Positions 1-6,166 of a stretch of DNA of 11,685 bases are shown piece by piece. The first letter of the stretch is position 1, and each line of letters starts with the position of its first letter. The DNA lies in assembly GCA_947490975.1 (NCBI GenBank), contig CANLHV010000032.1, forward strand, positions 1 through 11,685, read 5' to 3'. Below the pieces are notes generated by a model, which searched no databases, was not told where the DNA came from, and saw only the letters and a program-made list of their open reading frames with translations. The stretch comes from Acidimicrobiaceae bacterium (GTDB lineage Bacteria; Actinomycetota; Acidimicrobiia; Acidimicrobiales; Ilumatobacteraceae). A program made the translations under genes and the position numbers.

Positions 1-353
1 GGTCGAAATTCTCGACGCCACTCTGGCCAACTAGCAATAACTGCACGAATCGCGCGAAGGCTTGCGTAGTGACCGATAATCCACCAGAGCAACATGCTCG
101 AAACAAAACTCAACGCGTAGAGCGAGAAGCCACCCGCAGCAGGAACACCGAACAGCGGCATGGTTGGCAGCGCAATAAAAGTAAGAACGAAACCGAGCAA
201 GCCAGTTAATGAGCCGGGCAACGCAAGCAAGACGAGGCCGACGACGAGCACAGCTAGAGCGAGGGCGACCGCAATTAAGCCGCCACGTTGGCGCACTGCG
301 TTGCGGTGAGCGACGATGCCATCAGGTACGACGCGACGCGACTTGCCAGCCAT
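1..353 (-). CDS. Unrecognised integral membrane protein, N-terminal 117 residues (3' end outside window)
   Basis: The minus strand is open from an ATG at 353 to the window edge with no stop in 117 codons. I do not recognise the family. The product begins with a basic stretch (KSRR near residue 4, then HRNAVRQR at 16-23) and continues with very hydrophobic segments at about 26-45, 49-68 and 75-95. The last one contains a double Trp before GHY, and then comes a charged, Trp-rich stretch (SWPEWRREF, 108-116). The pattern suggests at least two or three membrane helices with a cytoplasmic basic N-terminus. The ATG at 353 is favoured by a -10-like TACGAT exactly 12 to 7 bases upstream, as in leaderless actinobacterial genes. 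An in-frame ATG at 380 and a GTG at 296 are alternatives. The gene is divergent from comEC, with no spacer between the start codons. Its function is unknown. That it is a real gene is inferred from the uninterrupted frame and coherent hydrophobic pattern. Confidence 0.72.
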   Translation of the reverse strand, partial: MAGKSRRVVPDGIVAHRNAVRQRGGLIAVALALAVLVVGLVLLALPGSLTGLLGFVLTFIALPTMPLFGVPAAGGFSLYALSFVSSMLLWWIIGHYASLRAIRAVIASWPEWRREFR

Positions 354-1758
354 GACTACATCGTACGATGTGCGGCGCATCGATTGGCTGATTGTGTTCG
401 GCGTTGCCGTGTATTTGTGTGTTACGCGTGCGAGCAAAACAGTTTGTGTTGCAATATTGATTGCGGTTGCGATTAGTTGCATTGTTGCGCGGCGTCGGTC
501 GATGATTTCACGACCGGTGGCGTCGCTTTTAATCTTGATTTTCGTATTTGGCGCGATTAATTCACAGCGTGCAACTAATGACTTTGCCAATGTTCGGCTC
601 GGTGAATACGAAGGTTATGCAACAGTTATGGCCGACCCGCAGAATATTGGTGCAGCAACTCGCACCACACTCGAAATCGGACGCGATCGTTTTGTTGTGT
701 ACGCATACGGGCGACCTGCGTGGCGTTTGGCTGGCGCCAAAGTAGGCGAGCAGGTATTTGTGCGTGGTCTGCGCGAGTCGTTTGACCAAGGGAGCGAATC
801 AAGATGGATCGCACAACATATCAAGGGCAAATTTCGCCTCGAGTTTGTTGGCGAACAGCGTCTCGTTGCGTCGCCAATTATGCGCAGTGTTCAGCGTGTA
901 CGCGATCTCGTGCAACTCGGTTCAGATTCGTTTGAGTTCAATGATCAAGCGTTATTCACTGGTCTGGTGATTGGCGACGACACGCGACAATCAGAGACGA
1001 TGATTGATGCTTTTCGAAAATCTGGGCTTGCACACTTAGTTGCTGTATCGGGTCAAAATGTTTCGTTTGTGCTGGCCGCACTCTCGCCACTACTATCGCG
1101 CTTGAAAAATCGGTTGCGAATAATCGCCACACTCGGGGTTCTCGCATGGTTCGTGTTAATCACACGAGTTGAGCCGTCAGTCGTGCGTGCAGCGACGATG
1201 GCAGGTCTTGCATATTTGTCTGTGGCATTTGGTCGACCAACTAGAACTATGCGGTTGATTGCACTGACAGTTTTATTGGCAGTGATTGTTGATCCGCTTT
1301 TGGCTTGGTCGGTCGGGTTTTTCATGTCAGTTGGTGCGACATGCGGCTTGTGTATTGGCGCTGCGCCGCTTGCAAAACTTGTGAGCCGACCAAAATGGTT
1401 GGCGCAACTCATCGGGGCGACTGTTGCCGCACAACTTGGTGTGATGCCAGTTGTGATTTTGATTTTTGGCGTGCCTTCGGTGACCGGCATTATTGCCAAT
1501 GTCTTGGCAGTGCCGATTGCTGGTTTGGTGATGTTGGTGGGCTTGCCGATGTCGCTTTTTTCAGCGGCGATCAGCAACTTAGGTCTTGGCGAGATTGGTG
1601 ACCTGATGATGTTGCCGATTCAAGTTGGTGTGCGCTGGGTTTGGTGGGTTGCTGAAATTTTCGCTCACCTTCGATTTGAAGGCACGGTAAATCTCGCCCT
1701 TTGGCTCGGAGTTTTGGCGGGGATAATTGCTCTGCGACACCGAAGTTCTAGCGTGTAG
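352..1758 (+). CDS. comEC: ComEC/Rec2-family DNA uptake channel protein, form without metallo-beta-lactamase domain
   Basis: This is an inner-membrane channel protein that in naturally transformable bacteria passes single-stranded DNA into the cytoplasm. Numbering is from the ATG at 352 (468 residues). Two hydrophobic helices lie at about 12-46 and a third at about 55-68. An OB-fold DUF4131-like region follows at about 80-165. The competence domain spans about 200-465, with GLVIGDD at 204-210, a His at 228, VSGQN at 232-236 (actinobacterial proteins usually read AVSGxNV), PSVVRAATMA at 275-284 and DP at 314-315. Full-length ComEC proteins also carry a C-terminal metallo-beta-lactamase domain; this one stops after the last membrane helices. 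An in-frame ATG at 316, preceded by GGTGAG at 305-310, would add 12 residues but would run antisense into the divergent gene; the true start is uncertain. holA follows after 2 bases, so the two are probably co-transcribed. No comEA gene is adjacent. Confidence 0.88.
   Translation: MTTSYDVRRIDWLIVFGVAVYLCVTRASKTVCVAILIAVAISCIVARRRSMISRPVASLLILIFVFGAINSQRATNDFANVRLGEYEGYATVMADPQNIGAATRTTLEIGRDRFVVYAYGRPAWRLAGAKVGEQVFVRGLRESFDQGSESRWIAQHIKGKFRLEFVGEQRLVASPIMRSVQRVRDLVQLGSDSFEFNDQALFTGLVIGDDTRQSETMIDAFRKSGLAHLVAVSGQNVSFVLAALSPLLSRLKNRLRIIATLGVLAWFVLITRVEPSVVRAATMAGLAYLSVAFGRPTRTMRLIALTVLLAVIVDPLLAWSVGFFMSVGATCGLCIGAAPLAKLVSRPKWLAQLIGATVAAQLGVMPVVILIFGVPSVTGIIANVLAVPIAGLVMLVGLPMSLFSAAISNLGLGEIGDLMMLPIQVGVRWVWWVAEIFAHLRFEGTVNLALWLGVLAGIIALRHRSSSV
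358..371. repeat. 14-bp perfect palindrome at the divergent comEC start region
   Basis: The sequence ACATCGTACGATGT is its own reverse complement over all 14 bases. It lies 4 bases after the comEC ATG and a few bases upstream of the divergent membrane protein start, and it contains the candidate -10 box. A binding site for a dimeric regulator is one reading. Against this, it falls inside the comEC coding region if comEC starts at 352 or 316, and one palindrome of this length is expected about once by chance in a window this size. Confidence 0.3.
360..365 (-). promoter_or_regulatory. Candidate leaderless -10 box for the unknown membrane protein
   Basis: Read on the minus strand the bases are TACGAT, fitting the actinobacterial -10 pattern TANNNT. 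They lie at -12 to -7 relative to the A of the ATG at 353, the spacing expected if transcription starts on the start codon itself. No Shine-Dalgarno-like sequence precedes that ATG, which agrees with a leaderless transcript. No clear -35 box was seen. The hexamer lies inside the palindrome at 358-371. Confidence 0.35.
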
Positions 1759-1760
1759 GC

Positions 1761-2810
1761 GTGACGATTCATTTGATTACTGGTTCTGATCCGCGATTGG
1801 TTTCAGACAAGGTAAGTGACATCACTCGCGAACTGATCAAGTCGATGGCGACAGATGAAAACCGCAGCACGATTTTAGAAACCCATGATGCCGGGGCAGC
1901 AAGCGGGCAAGAACGTGAAGATGCAATTCGTCGGGCAATATCGTCTGCTGAAACTATGTCACTTTTTGGCGAAGAGCGAGTCGTTGTCATTCGAGAAATT
2001 TCAGAGGCGACAGTTGCCGAACTTGCGAGTTTGGTCGCATATCTCGAGCACCCCGTCGACAGCACTCATCTGGTGTTAAGTGCATCGGGCAAATTGGCGA
2101 AGTCGGTTTCAGATGCTCTGAAACGAGCGGGTGCAACTGTGATGGCAACGACGCCACCAGCAAAACGACAAGAGTTAGTGACTTGGTTTCTAGAGAGATT
2201 TGGTGAATCTGGTTTGACTGTTGAGCCGATGGCATTGAATCAAATAATTGACTGGCTGGGCGAAGATCAAGCTCGGTTGCCGGGGTTGATAGATGTTTTG
2301 GTTTCAACATATGGCACATCGCGCAAACTTTCGAGCGACGATATCGCCGCGTTTTTGGGCGATGCCGGCAGCGTCAAACCATGGGACTTAACAGACGCAA
2401 TAGATGCGGGTGATTCGGCGAAAGCCATTGACATGTTGCATCGCATGACACGAAGCGGTGAATATCATCCGTTGCAAGTGATGGCGTTGTTGCACACGCA
2501 CTTTTCGAAGTTGATGCGGCTTGATGGCCCAGAGTTGCACAGTGCGAATGACGTCTTGACTTTGATCGGTGGCAAGAGCGAATTTCAGGGCAAGAAATAT
2601 CTCAATCAGTATCGTCGCATTGGCGGCACCGGCATTAGCCAGGCGATTGCGTTGCTTGCTCGGGCTGACATTGATTTGCGCGGGGGCAAAGACCTCGGCG
2701 AAGAACTAACGATGGAAATCTTGGTTGCGCGACTTTGTCGAATGGGGGCGTCAACTAGAACGAATAGGCCGAGTAACTCGGCGAGAACTACTTCGCCGAA
2801 GCGGCGTTGA
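1761..2810 (+). CDS. holA: DNA polymerase III subunit delta
   Basis: Delta is the clamp-loader subunit that opens the beta sliding clamp so it can be placed on primed DNA. The 349-residue product is close to the usual length of about 340. It begins with LITGSD (5-10), the typical HolA opening, and has the family's SLFGEERVVVIRE stretch (67-79). The middle section (about 208-230) carries WDLTDAIDAGD, the usual entry into the third domain, and the C-terminal helix region LRGGKDLGEELTMEILVARL ends near 325. The start is a GTG two bases after the comEC stop, without a recognisable Shine-Dalgarno sequence, so translational coupling to comEC is likely. The last 19 residues (331-349) form a Ser/Thr/Arg/Pro-rich basic tail beyond the folded family core. 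Their DNA overlaps rpsT and its candidate terminator on the other strand, so the tail may be a by-product of that overlap. Confidence 0.93.
   Translation: MTIHLITGSDPRLVSDKVSDITRELIKSMATDENRSTILETHDAGAASGQEREDAIRRAISSAETMSLFGEERVVVIREISEATVAELASLVAYLEHPVDSTHLVLSASGKLAKSVSDALKRAGATVMATTPPAKRQELVTWFLERFGESGLTVEPMALNQIIDWLGEDQARLPGLIDVLVSTYGTSRKLSSDDIAAFLGDAGSVKPWDLTDAIDAGDSAKAIDMLHRMTRSGEYHPLQVMALLHTHFSKLMRLDGPELHSANDVLTLIGGKSEFQGKKYLNQYRRIGGTGISQAIALLARADIDLRGGKDLGEELTMEILVARLCRMGASTRTNRPSNSARTTSPKRR
2768..2782 (-). terminator. Weak candidate terminator for rpsT, inside the holA 3' end
   Basis: Five bases beyond the rpsT stop, in the rpsT direction, is a perfect 6-bp stem with a 3-base loop (GCCGAG-TTA-CTCGGC). 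It is followed by a moderately T-rich stretch (CTATTCGTTCT) rather than a true T run. The hairpin lies wholly within the holA coding sequence. The position fits a terminator for rpsT; the poor T tract makes the call weak. Confidence 0.35.
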
Positions 2811-3048
2811 GTTTGCGCATCAAGCGGCTCTTGCGACGAGCGGCTTGTTTTGGATGAATCGTGCGCTTGGCAGCGGCTTTGTCGAGACGCTTAACAGCAA
2901 GGCGAAGTGCTTCTTGATTTTCTGGTGTGCCCGCTGTCTCAAGGGCGTTTTTTACTCGTGAGCGAAGTTCGCTGCGAACGGCTTTGTTGCGAACGGTTGC
3001 TTTTGCGTTTGTGATGATGCGCTTTTTTTGCGATTTGATATTTGCCAC
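2788..3048 (-). CDS. rpsT: 30S ribosomal protein S20
   Basis: This is a primary-binding protein of the 30S ribosomal subunit that contacts 16S rRNA. The 86-residue product has the usual S20 length and the hallmark opening MANIKSQKKRI. The body is Lys/Arg/Ala-rich and helical, with TIHPKQAARRKSRLMRKLN near residues 62-80, the conserved C-terminal section. The start codon is GTG at 3048; an in-frame TAG four codons upstream excludes a longer form. Just before the start is TTGGGGC, a poor ribosome-binding match. The gene lies opposite to its neighbours. Its 3' end overlaps the end of holA by 23 bases, tail to tail, and its 5' side faces lepA across about 120 bases. S20 genes are often autoregulated; no specific element is provable here. 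Confidence 0.97.
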   Translation of the reverse strand: MANIKSQKKRIITNAKATVRNKAVRSELRSRVKNALETAGTPENQEALRLAVKRLDKAAAKRTIHPKQAARRKSRLMRKLNAASAK

Positions 3049-3081
3049 GCCCCAAGGCTAACAGCGGGTCAGGCCTTGCCA

Positions 3082-3087
3082 AACATA
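3082..3087 (-). promoter_or_regulatory. rpsT: Candidate -10 box for rpsT
   Basis: On the minus strand the hexamer is TATGTT, matching TANNNT. It would place the transcript start near 3075 and give a leader of about 27 bases before the GTG start of rpsT. No good -35 box is visible at the usual distance. Confidence 0.35.
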
Positions 3088-3094
3088 AGCCGTG

Positions 3095-3100
3095 TAGAAT
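3095..3100 (+). promoter_or_regulatory. lepA: Candidate -10 box for lepA and the downstream operon
   Basis: The hexamer TAGAAT differs from TATAAT at one position. It would start transcription near 3107 and give a leader of about 60 bases before the lepA ATG. A TTGCCA at 3076-3081 resembles a -35 box, but the 13-base spacing is too short, so only the -10 is proposed. It is the best promoter candidate for the long rightward gene run. Confidence 0.4.
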
Positions 3101-3111
3101 TTGGCATCGTC

Positions 3112-3140
3112 TCACACATGCTTTTAAAGCGTCAGTGTGA
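3112..3140 (+). promoter_or_regulatory. Nested dyad (possible leader hairpin) upstream of lepA
   Basis: The outer arms TCACAC (3112-3117) and GTGTGA (3135-3140) are perfect complements. Inside them is a second dyad, GCTTTTAAAGC (3120-3130), offset by 2 bases on the left and 4 on the right. If transcription starts near 3107 the RNA could fold into a stem, internal loop and short upper stem about 14 bases before the GGAG ribosome-binding site. It could equally be a DNA operator. There is no T run after it, so it is not a terminator. Confidence 0.3.
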
Positions 3141-3153
3141 TGGTCGAAATCTC

Positions 3154-3158
3154 GGAGA
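3154..3158 (+). promoter_or_regulatory. lepA: Ribosome-binding site of lepA
   Basis: GGAGA lies about 9 bases before the lepA ATG at 3168 and supports that start. It is the clearest Shine-Dalgarno sequence in the window; most other genes lack one. Confidence 0.65.
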
Positions 3159-3167
3159 AACGGCGTA

Positions 3168-4952
3168 ATGGAACTATCTCGAATACGAAATTTTTCGATC
3201 ATTGCGCATATTGACCACGGTAAATCAACACTTTCAGACCGCATTTTAGAGATGACGAATGCGGTGGATGCACGCGAAATGCGTGCCCAATATTTAGACA
3301 GCATGGACCTTGAACGTGAGCGAGGCATCACGATCAAAGCGCAGAACGTGCGCGTGTCATGGAAGGACCACACGCTGCATCTAATCGACACACCAGGGCA
3401 TGTCGACTTTGGTTATGAAGTGAGTCGGTCTTTGGCGGCGTGCGAAGGTGTTGTTTTGGTTGTTGATGCGGCACAAGGCATCGAAGCGCAAACATTGGCG
3501 AACTGTTATCTGGCGCTTGAAAACAATCTCGAAATCGTCGCTGCACTTAACAAAATTGATTTGCCTGCTGCCGACCCAGATAGATATGCGATGGAGATCG
3601 AAAAAGTTCTCGGCATTCGCGCCGAAGATATTTTGCGCATCTCGGCCAAAACTGGCGACGGCGTGCCTGAGTTGCTCGATGCAATCATCGAGAAAATTCC
3701 GGCTCCGACTGGTGATGCCGATGCACCTCTGCAGGCTTTGATTTTTGATAGTCAATACGACCAATATCGCGGCGTTGTTTCTTCGGTGCGCGTAATGAAT
3801 GGTCGTATGCGCAGCACCGAGAAGTTGCGATTTATGCAAACTAACGCTGTGCACGAAGCACTTGAAGTGGGCGTGCGACGACCAGTGCCGACACCGGTCG
3901 ACGAACTCGGCCCCGGCGAAGTTGGTTATTTGATTGCTGGCATCAAAGACGTGGGTGAAGCGCGAAGTGGTGAAACCGTAACTCATGAGTCACGACAAGC
4001 CGAAAAAGCACTTGATGGCTATAGCGACCCAAAGCCGATGGTGTTTTGCGGATTGTTTCCGATTGACGCAGATGATTTCGAAACTTTGCGTGAAAGTTTG
4101 CAGAAGTTGAAACTTAATGATGCTTCAATTAGTTACTTGCCCGAGTCGTCGGGTGCTCTTGGTTTTGGTTTCAGATGCGGTTTCTTGGGTTTGTTGCACA
4201 TGGAGATCGTCAAAGAGCGACTCGAACGCGAATTCAATCTGGCGTTGATTGCGACCGCACCATCGGTGCAATATCAGGTGACGAAGACCGACGGTAGTCG
4301 AGAAATTTGTGACAACCCGAGCGAATTGCCGCCAACTGTTTACATTAAGTCGATTGAAGAGCCATATTTCAAAGTCGACATCATCACACCAAAGGATTAC
4401 ACCGGCACTTTGATGGATCTCTGCCAAACTCGTCGCGGCGAACTTGGCAAACTCGAATATCTTTCGCCTGAGCGCGTCGAGATGCACTACATGATGCCGT
4501 TGGCAGAAGTAGTAGTCGACTTTTTTGATCAGATGAAGAGTCGATCGCAGGGCTACGCAAGTCTCGACTATGAACTGCACGGTTACCGAGAATCTGATTT
4601 GGTGAAAGTCGACTTGTTTTTGAACGGCATTGCTGCCGATGCGTTCAGCACGATCGTGCACCGCGACAAGGCATACGACTATGGCAAGCGGATGTGCGAA
4701 AAACTCAAAGAGTTGATTCCGCGTCAGATGTTTGATGTGCCAATTCAGGCTGCAATCGGCGGCAAGTTCATCGCACGCGAAACCGTCAAAGCAAAGCGAA
4801 AAGACGTGCTGGCAAAGTGTTACGGCGGCGACATTTCGCGCAAGCGCAAGTTGCTCGAAAAACAAAAAGAGGGCAAGAAGAAGATGAAGTCAATCGGTCG
4901 CGTTGAGATACCCGGAGATGTTTTCATTTCGGCGCTCAAACTCGATAATTAA
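3168..4952 (+). CDS. lepA: Translation factor LepA (elongation factor 4)
   Basis: LepA is a ribosome-bound GTPase related to EF-G, reported to back-translocate or remodel ribosomes and to help initiation and 30S assembly under stress. The 594 residues match the usual length of about 600. All G motifs are present: AHIDHGKS (13-20, P-loop), RGITI (52-56), DTPGH (74-78), NKID (128-131) and SAKTG (159-163). These are followed by the EF-G-like beta-barrel and alpha/beta domains, and by the LepA-specific C-terminal domain ending in IPGDVFISALK. Catalytic His78 of DTPGH is intact. The ATG at 3168 has a clear GGAG site upstream. It is the first gene of the rightward run, and the MFS gene starts 5 bases after its stop. 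Divergent pairing with rpsT is a known actinobacterial arrangement. Confidence 0.97.
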   Translation: MELSRIRNFSIIAHIDHGKSTLSDRILEMTNAVDAREMRAQYLDSMDLERERGITIKAQNVRVSWKDHTLHLIDTPGHVDFGYEVSRSLAACEGVVLVVDAAQGIEAQTLANCYLALENNLEIVAALNKIDLPAADPDRYAMEIEKVLGIRAEDILRISAKTGDGVPELLDAIIEKIPAPTGDADAPLQALIFDSQYDQYRGVVSSVRVMNGRMRSTEKLRFMQTNAVHEALEVGVRRPVPTPVDELGPGEVGYLIAGIKDVGEARSGETVTHESRQAEKALDGYSDPKPMVFCGLFPIDADDFETLRESLQKLKLNDASISYLPESSGALGFGFRCGFLGLLHMEIVKERLEREFNLALIATAPSVQYQVTKTDGSREICDNPSELPPTVYIKSIEEPYFKVDIITPKDYTGTLMDLCQTRRGELGKLEYLSPERVEMHYMMPLAEVVVDFFDQMKSRSQGYASLDYELHGYRESDLVKVDLFLNGIAADAFSTIVHRDKAYDYGKRMCEKLKELIPRQMFDVPIQAAIGGKFIARETVKAKRKDVLAKCYGGDISRKRKLLEKQKEGKKKMKSIGRVEIPGDVFISALKLDN

Positions 4953-4957
4953 CTACC

Positions 4958-6151
4958 GTGGCTGAGAAACACGCAAGCGTTTTTCGCTCGCTGAAATATT
5001 TCAACGCACGTCTGTTCTTCGCAGGGTTGCTGCTTTCGAATATTGGCAGCTGGCTGCAGTTAACCGCGTCGTCGTTGTTGATTTATCGCTTGACAGGCAA
5101 TGCAGCCGATCTCGGCTACAACGTGGCGTTTCAGTTTTTGCCGATGTTGTTGTTTGGCACCTGGTGCGGTGCACTTGCTGATCGCCACAATCGTCGCCGA
5201 ATTGCATTGATATCGCAGGCGGCCTTGGCTGCTCAGGCTTTGTTGCTCGGTGTTCTTGATCTTTCGGGTGTGATCAATGTGCCGATGGTCTACGCGCTGT
5301 CGTTGCTGCTGGGCATCATCGGCGCTTTCGACAACCCTGCCCGACGCGGTTTGGTGACTGAACTCGTGCCGACTGTTGATTTACCGAATGCAATGTCGCT
5401 GAATACGGCAGTGATGACAGGCTCACGAATTTTTGGTGCGGCGATTGCGACCGCGTTGGTCGGACCACTCGGCACTGGGTGGCTGTTTATCTTGAATGGC
5501 GTCTCTTACGCAGCGATGATTTACGGTTTGACGGGATTGCGAAAGAGTGAAATGTATCCGGCGATTATGCGACCAGCAGGTGGTTCTCCTGTGCGCGAAG
5601 TATTTAAATATGTCGCAGGTAATCGACGTTTGTTGACGATGTTTTTGGTTTATGTCGCCGTGAGCACATTTTCTTTCAACTTTGGTGTTGCTTTGCCAAA
5701 GTTGGCCGACCTTAGTTGGGGTGATGACCGAGCATTTGGTTGGGTGATGTCGGTGATTGGCATTGGTAATTTGACCGGTGCTCTGCTCACTGCACGCTTA
5801 AAGACTGTGTCGATGGGCTGGTTCGTCGGCAATATCGCATTGCTCGGATTAGCAAGCATCGGCATGGCGTTTGCTTCGAATGTGTGGCTGGCATTTTTAT
5901 GGAGTATTCCGCTGGGCATCGGCGGGGCCGCAATGATCGCTTCAGGTAATGCAATTAGCCAACAAGAATCACCACCCGATATGCGCGGAAGATTATTGGC
6001 GTTGACGGCGGTTGCATTTTTGGGAAGCACACCAATTGGTGGACCGATAACCGGTTTGATTGCCGACTCAATTTCGCCTGAGTGGTCACTGGCATATGGT
6101 GGGGTGGTTGCTCTAGTTTGTGCGGCAGTGGCAGTAGTTGCATGGAGATGA
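4958..6151 (+). CDS. MFS transporter, EntS-like (MFS_3) exporter family
   Basis: This is a major facilitator superfamily protein of 397 residues with about 12 predicted membrane helices, most similar in pattern to the EntS/macrolide-efflux (MFS_3) branch of proton-driven exporters. Visible family marks are the motif A equivalent GALADRHNRRR (71-81), the GAFDNPARRGLVTELVP stretch with LPNAMSLN (122-149), a central cytoplasmic loop at about 195-222, and DMRGRLLAL (341-349). The substrate cannot be read from sequence; siderophore, drug or metabolite export are all possible. The protein ends directly after the last helix (AVVAWR), with no C-terminal tail. The start is a GTG 5 bases after the lepA stop, with no Shine-Dalgarno sequence; the predicted N-terminus (EKHASVFRSLKYFNARLF) fits the family. 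The photolyase frame opens immediately after its TGA. Usual actinobacterial lepA neighbours do not include an MFS gene, so this looks like a local insertion. Confidence 0.88.
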   Translation: MAEKHASVFRSLKYFNARLFFAGLLLSNIGSWLQLTASSLLIYRLTGNAADLGYNVAFQFLPMLLFGTWCGALADRHNRRRIALISQAALAAQALLLGVLDLSGVINVPMVYALSLLLGIIGAFDNPARRGLVTELVPTVDLPNAMSLNTAVMTGSRIFGAAIATALVGPLGTGWLFILNGVSYAAMIYGLTGLRKSEMYPAIMRPAGGSPVREVFKYVAGNRRLLTMFLVYVAVSTFSFNFGVALPKLADLSWGDDRAFGWVMSVIGIGNLTGALLTARLKTVSMGWFVGNIALLGLASIGMAFASNVWLAFLWSIPLGIGGAAMIASGNAISQQESPPDMRGRLLALTAVAFLGSTPIGGPITGLIADSISPEWSLAYGGVVALVCAAVAVVAWR

Positions 6152-6166
6152 TTGGGTGTAGATCGA

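Larger units (their letters stand above)
3077..3106. repeat. Inverted repeat bracketing the rpsT and lepA candidate -10 boxes
   Basis: The 7-bp arms TGCCAAA (3077-3083) and TTTGGCA (3100-3106) are perfect reverse complements separated by 16 bases. The candidate -10 boxes of the two divergent genes (minus strand 3082-3087, plus strand 3095-3100) overlap or lie between the arms. A protein bound here could affect both transcripts. The arms are short enough that chance cannot be excluded. Confidence 0.3.

Noticed and set aside
1053..1577. 174-codon open frame on the minus strand inside comEC
   Set aside because: It is fully antisense to a well-supported gene, its composition (Thr/Ala/Ile-rich, no domain pattern) follows from the comEC codons, and it has no start signal.
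2792..2805. CGCCG-AAG-CGGCG hairpin at the holA/rpsT overlap as a bidirectional terminator
   Set aside because: It has no T run on either strand and lies inside both coding regions before their stops, so it is more likely a by-product of the overlapping codons.
3076..3100. Complete sigma-70-type promoter TTGCCA / TAGAAT for lepA
   Set aside because: The spacing is only 13 bases, too short for a functional -35/-10 pair. Only the -10 box is kept as a candidate.
3112..3140. Arms TCACAC and GTGTGA resemble the two half-sites of the Streptomyces BldD operator (TnACnC-W-GnGTnA)
   Set aside because: In the known operator the half-sites are separated by 1 base; here they are 17 apart. The match of short degenerate half-sites is probably coincidence, so no BldD site is called.
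3381..3986. 201-codon minus-strand open frame inside lepA
   Set aside because: The sense strand has perfect GTPase motifs in this stretch. The antisense product has no recognisable features.
4125..4865. 246-codon minus-strand open frame inside lepA
   Set aside because: Shadow of the conserved lepA C-terminal half; its His/Cys/Phe-rich composition is the usual look of a reverse-frame translation.
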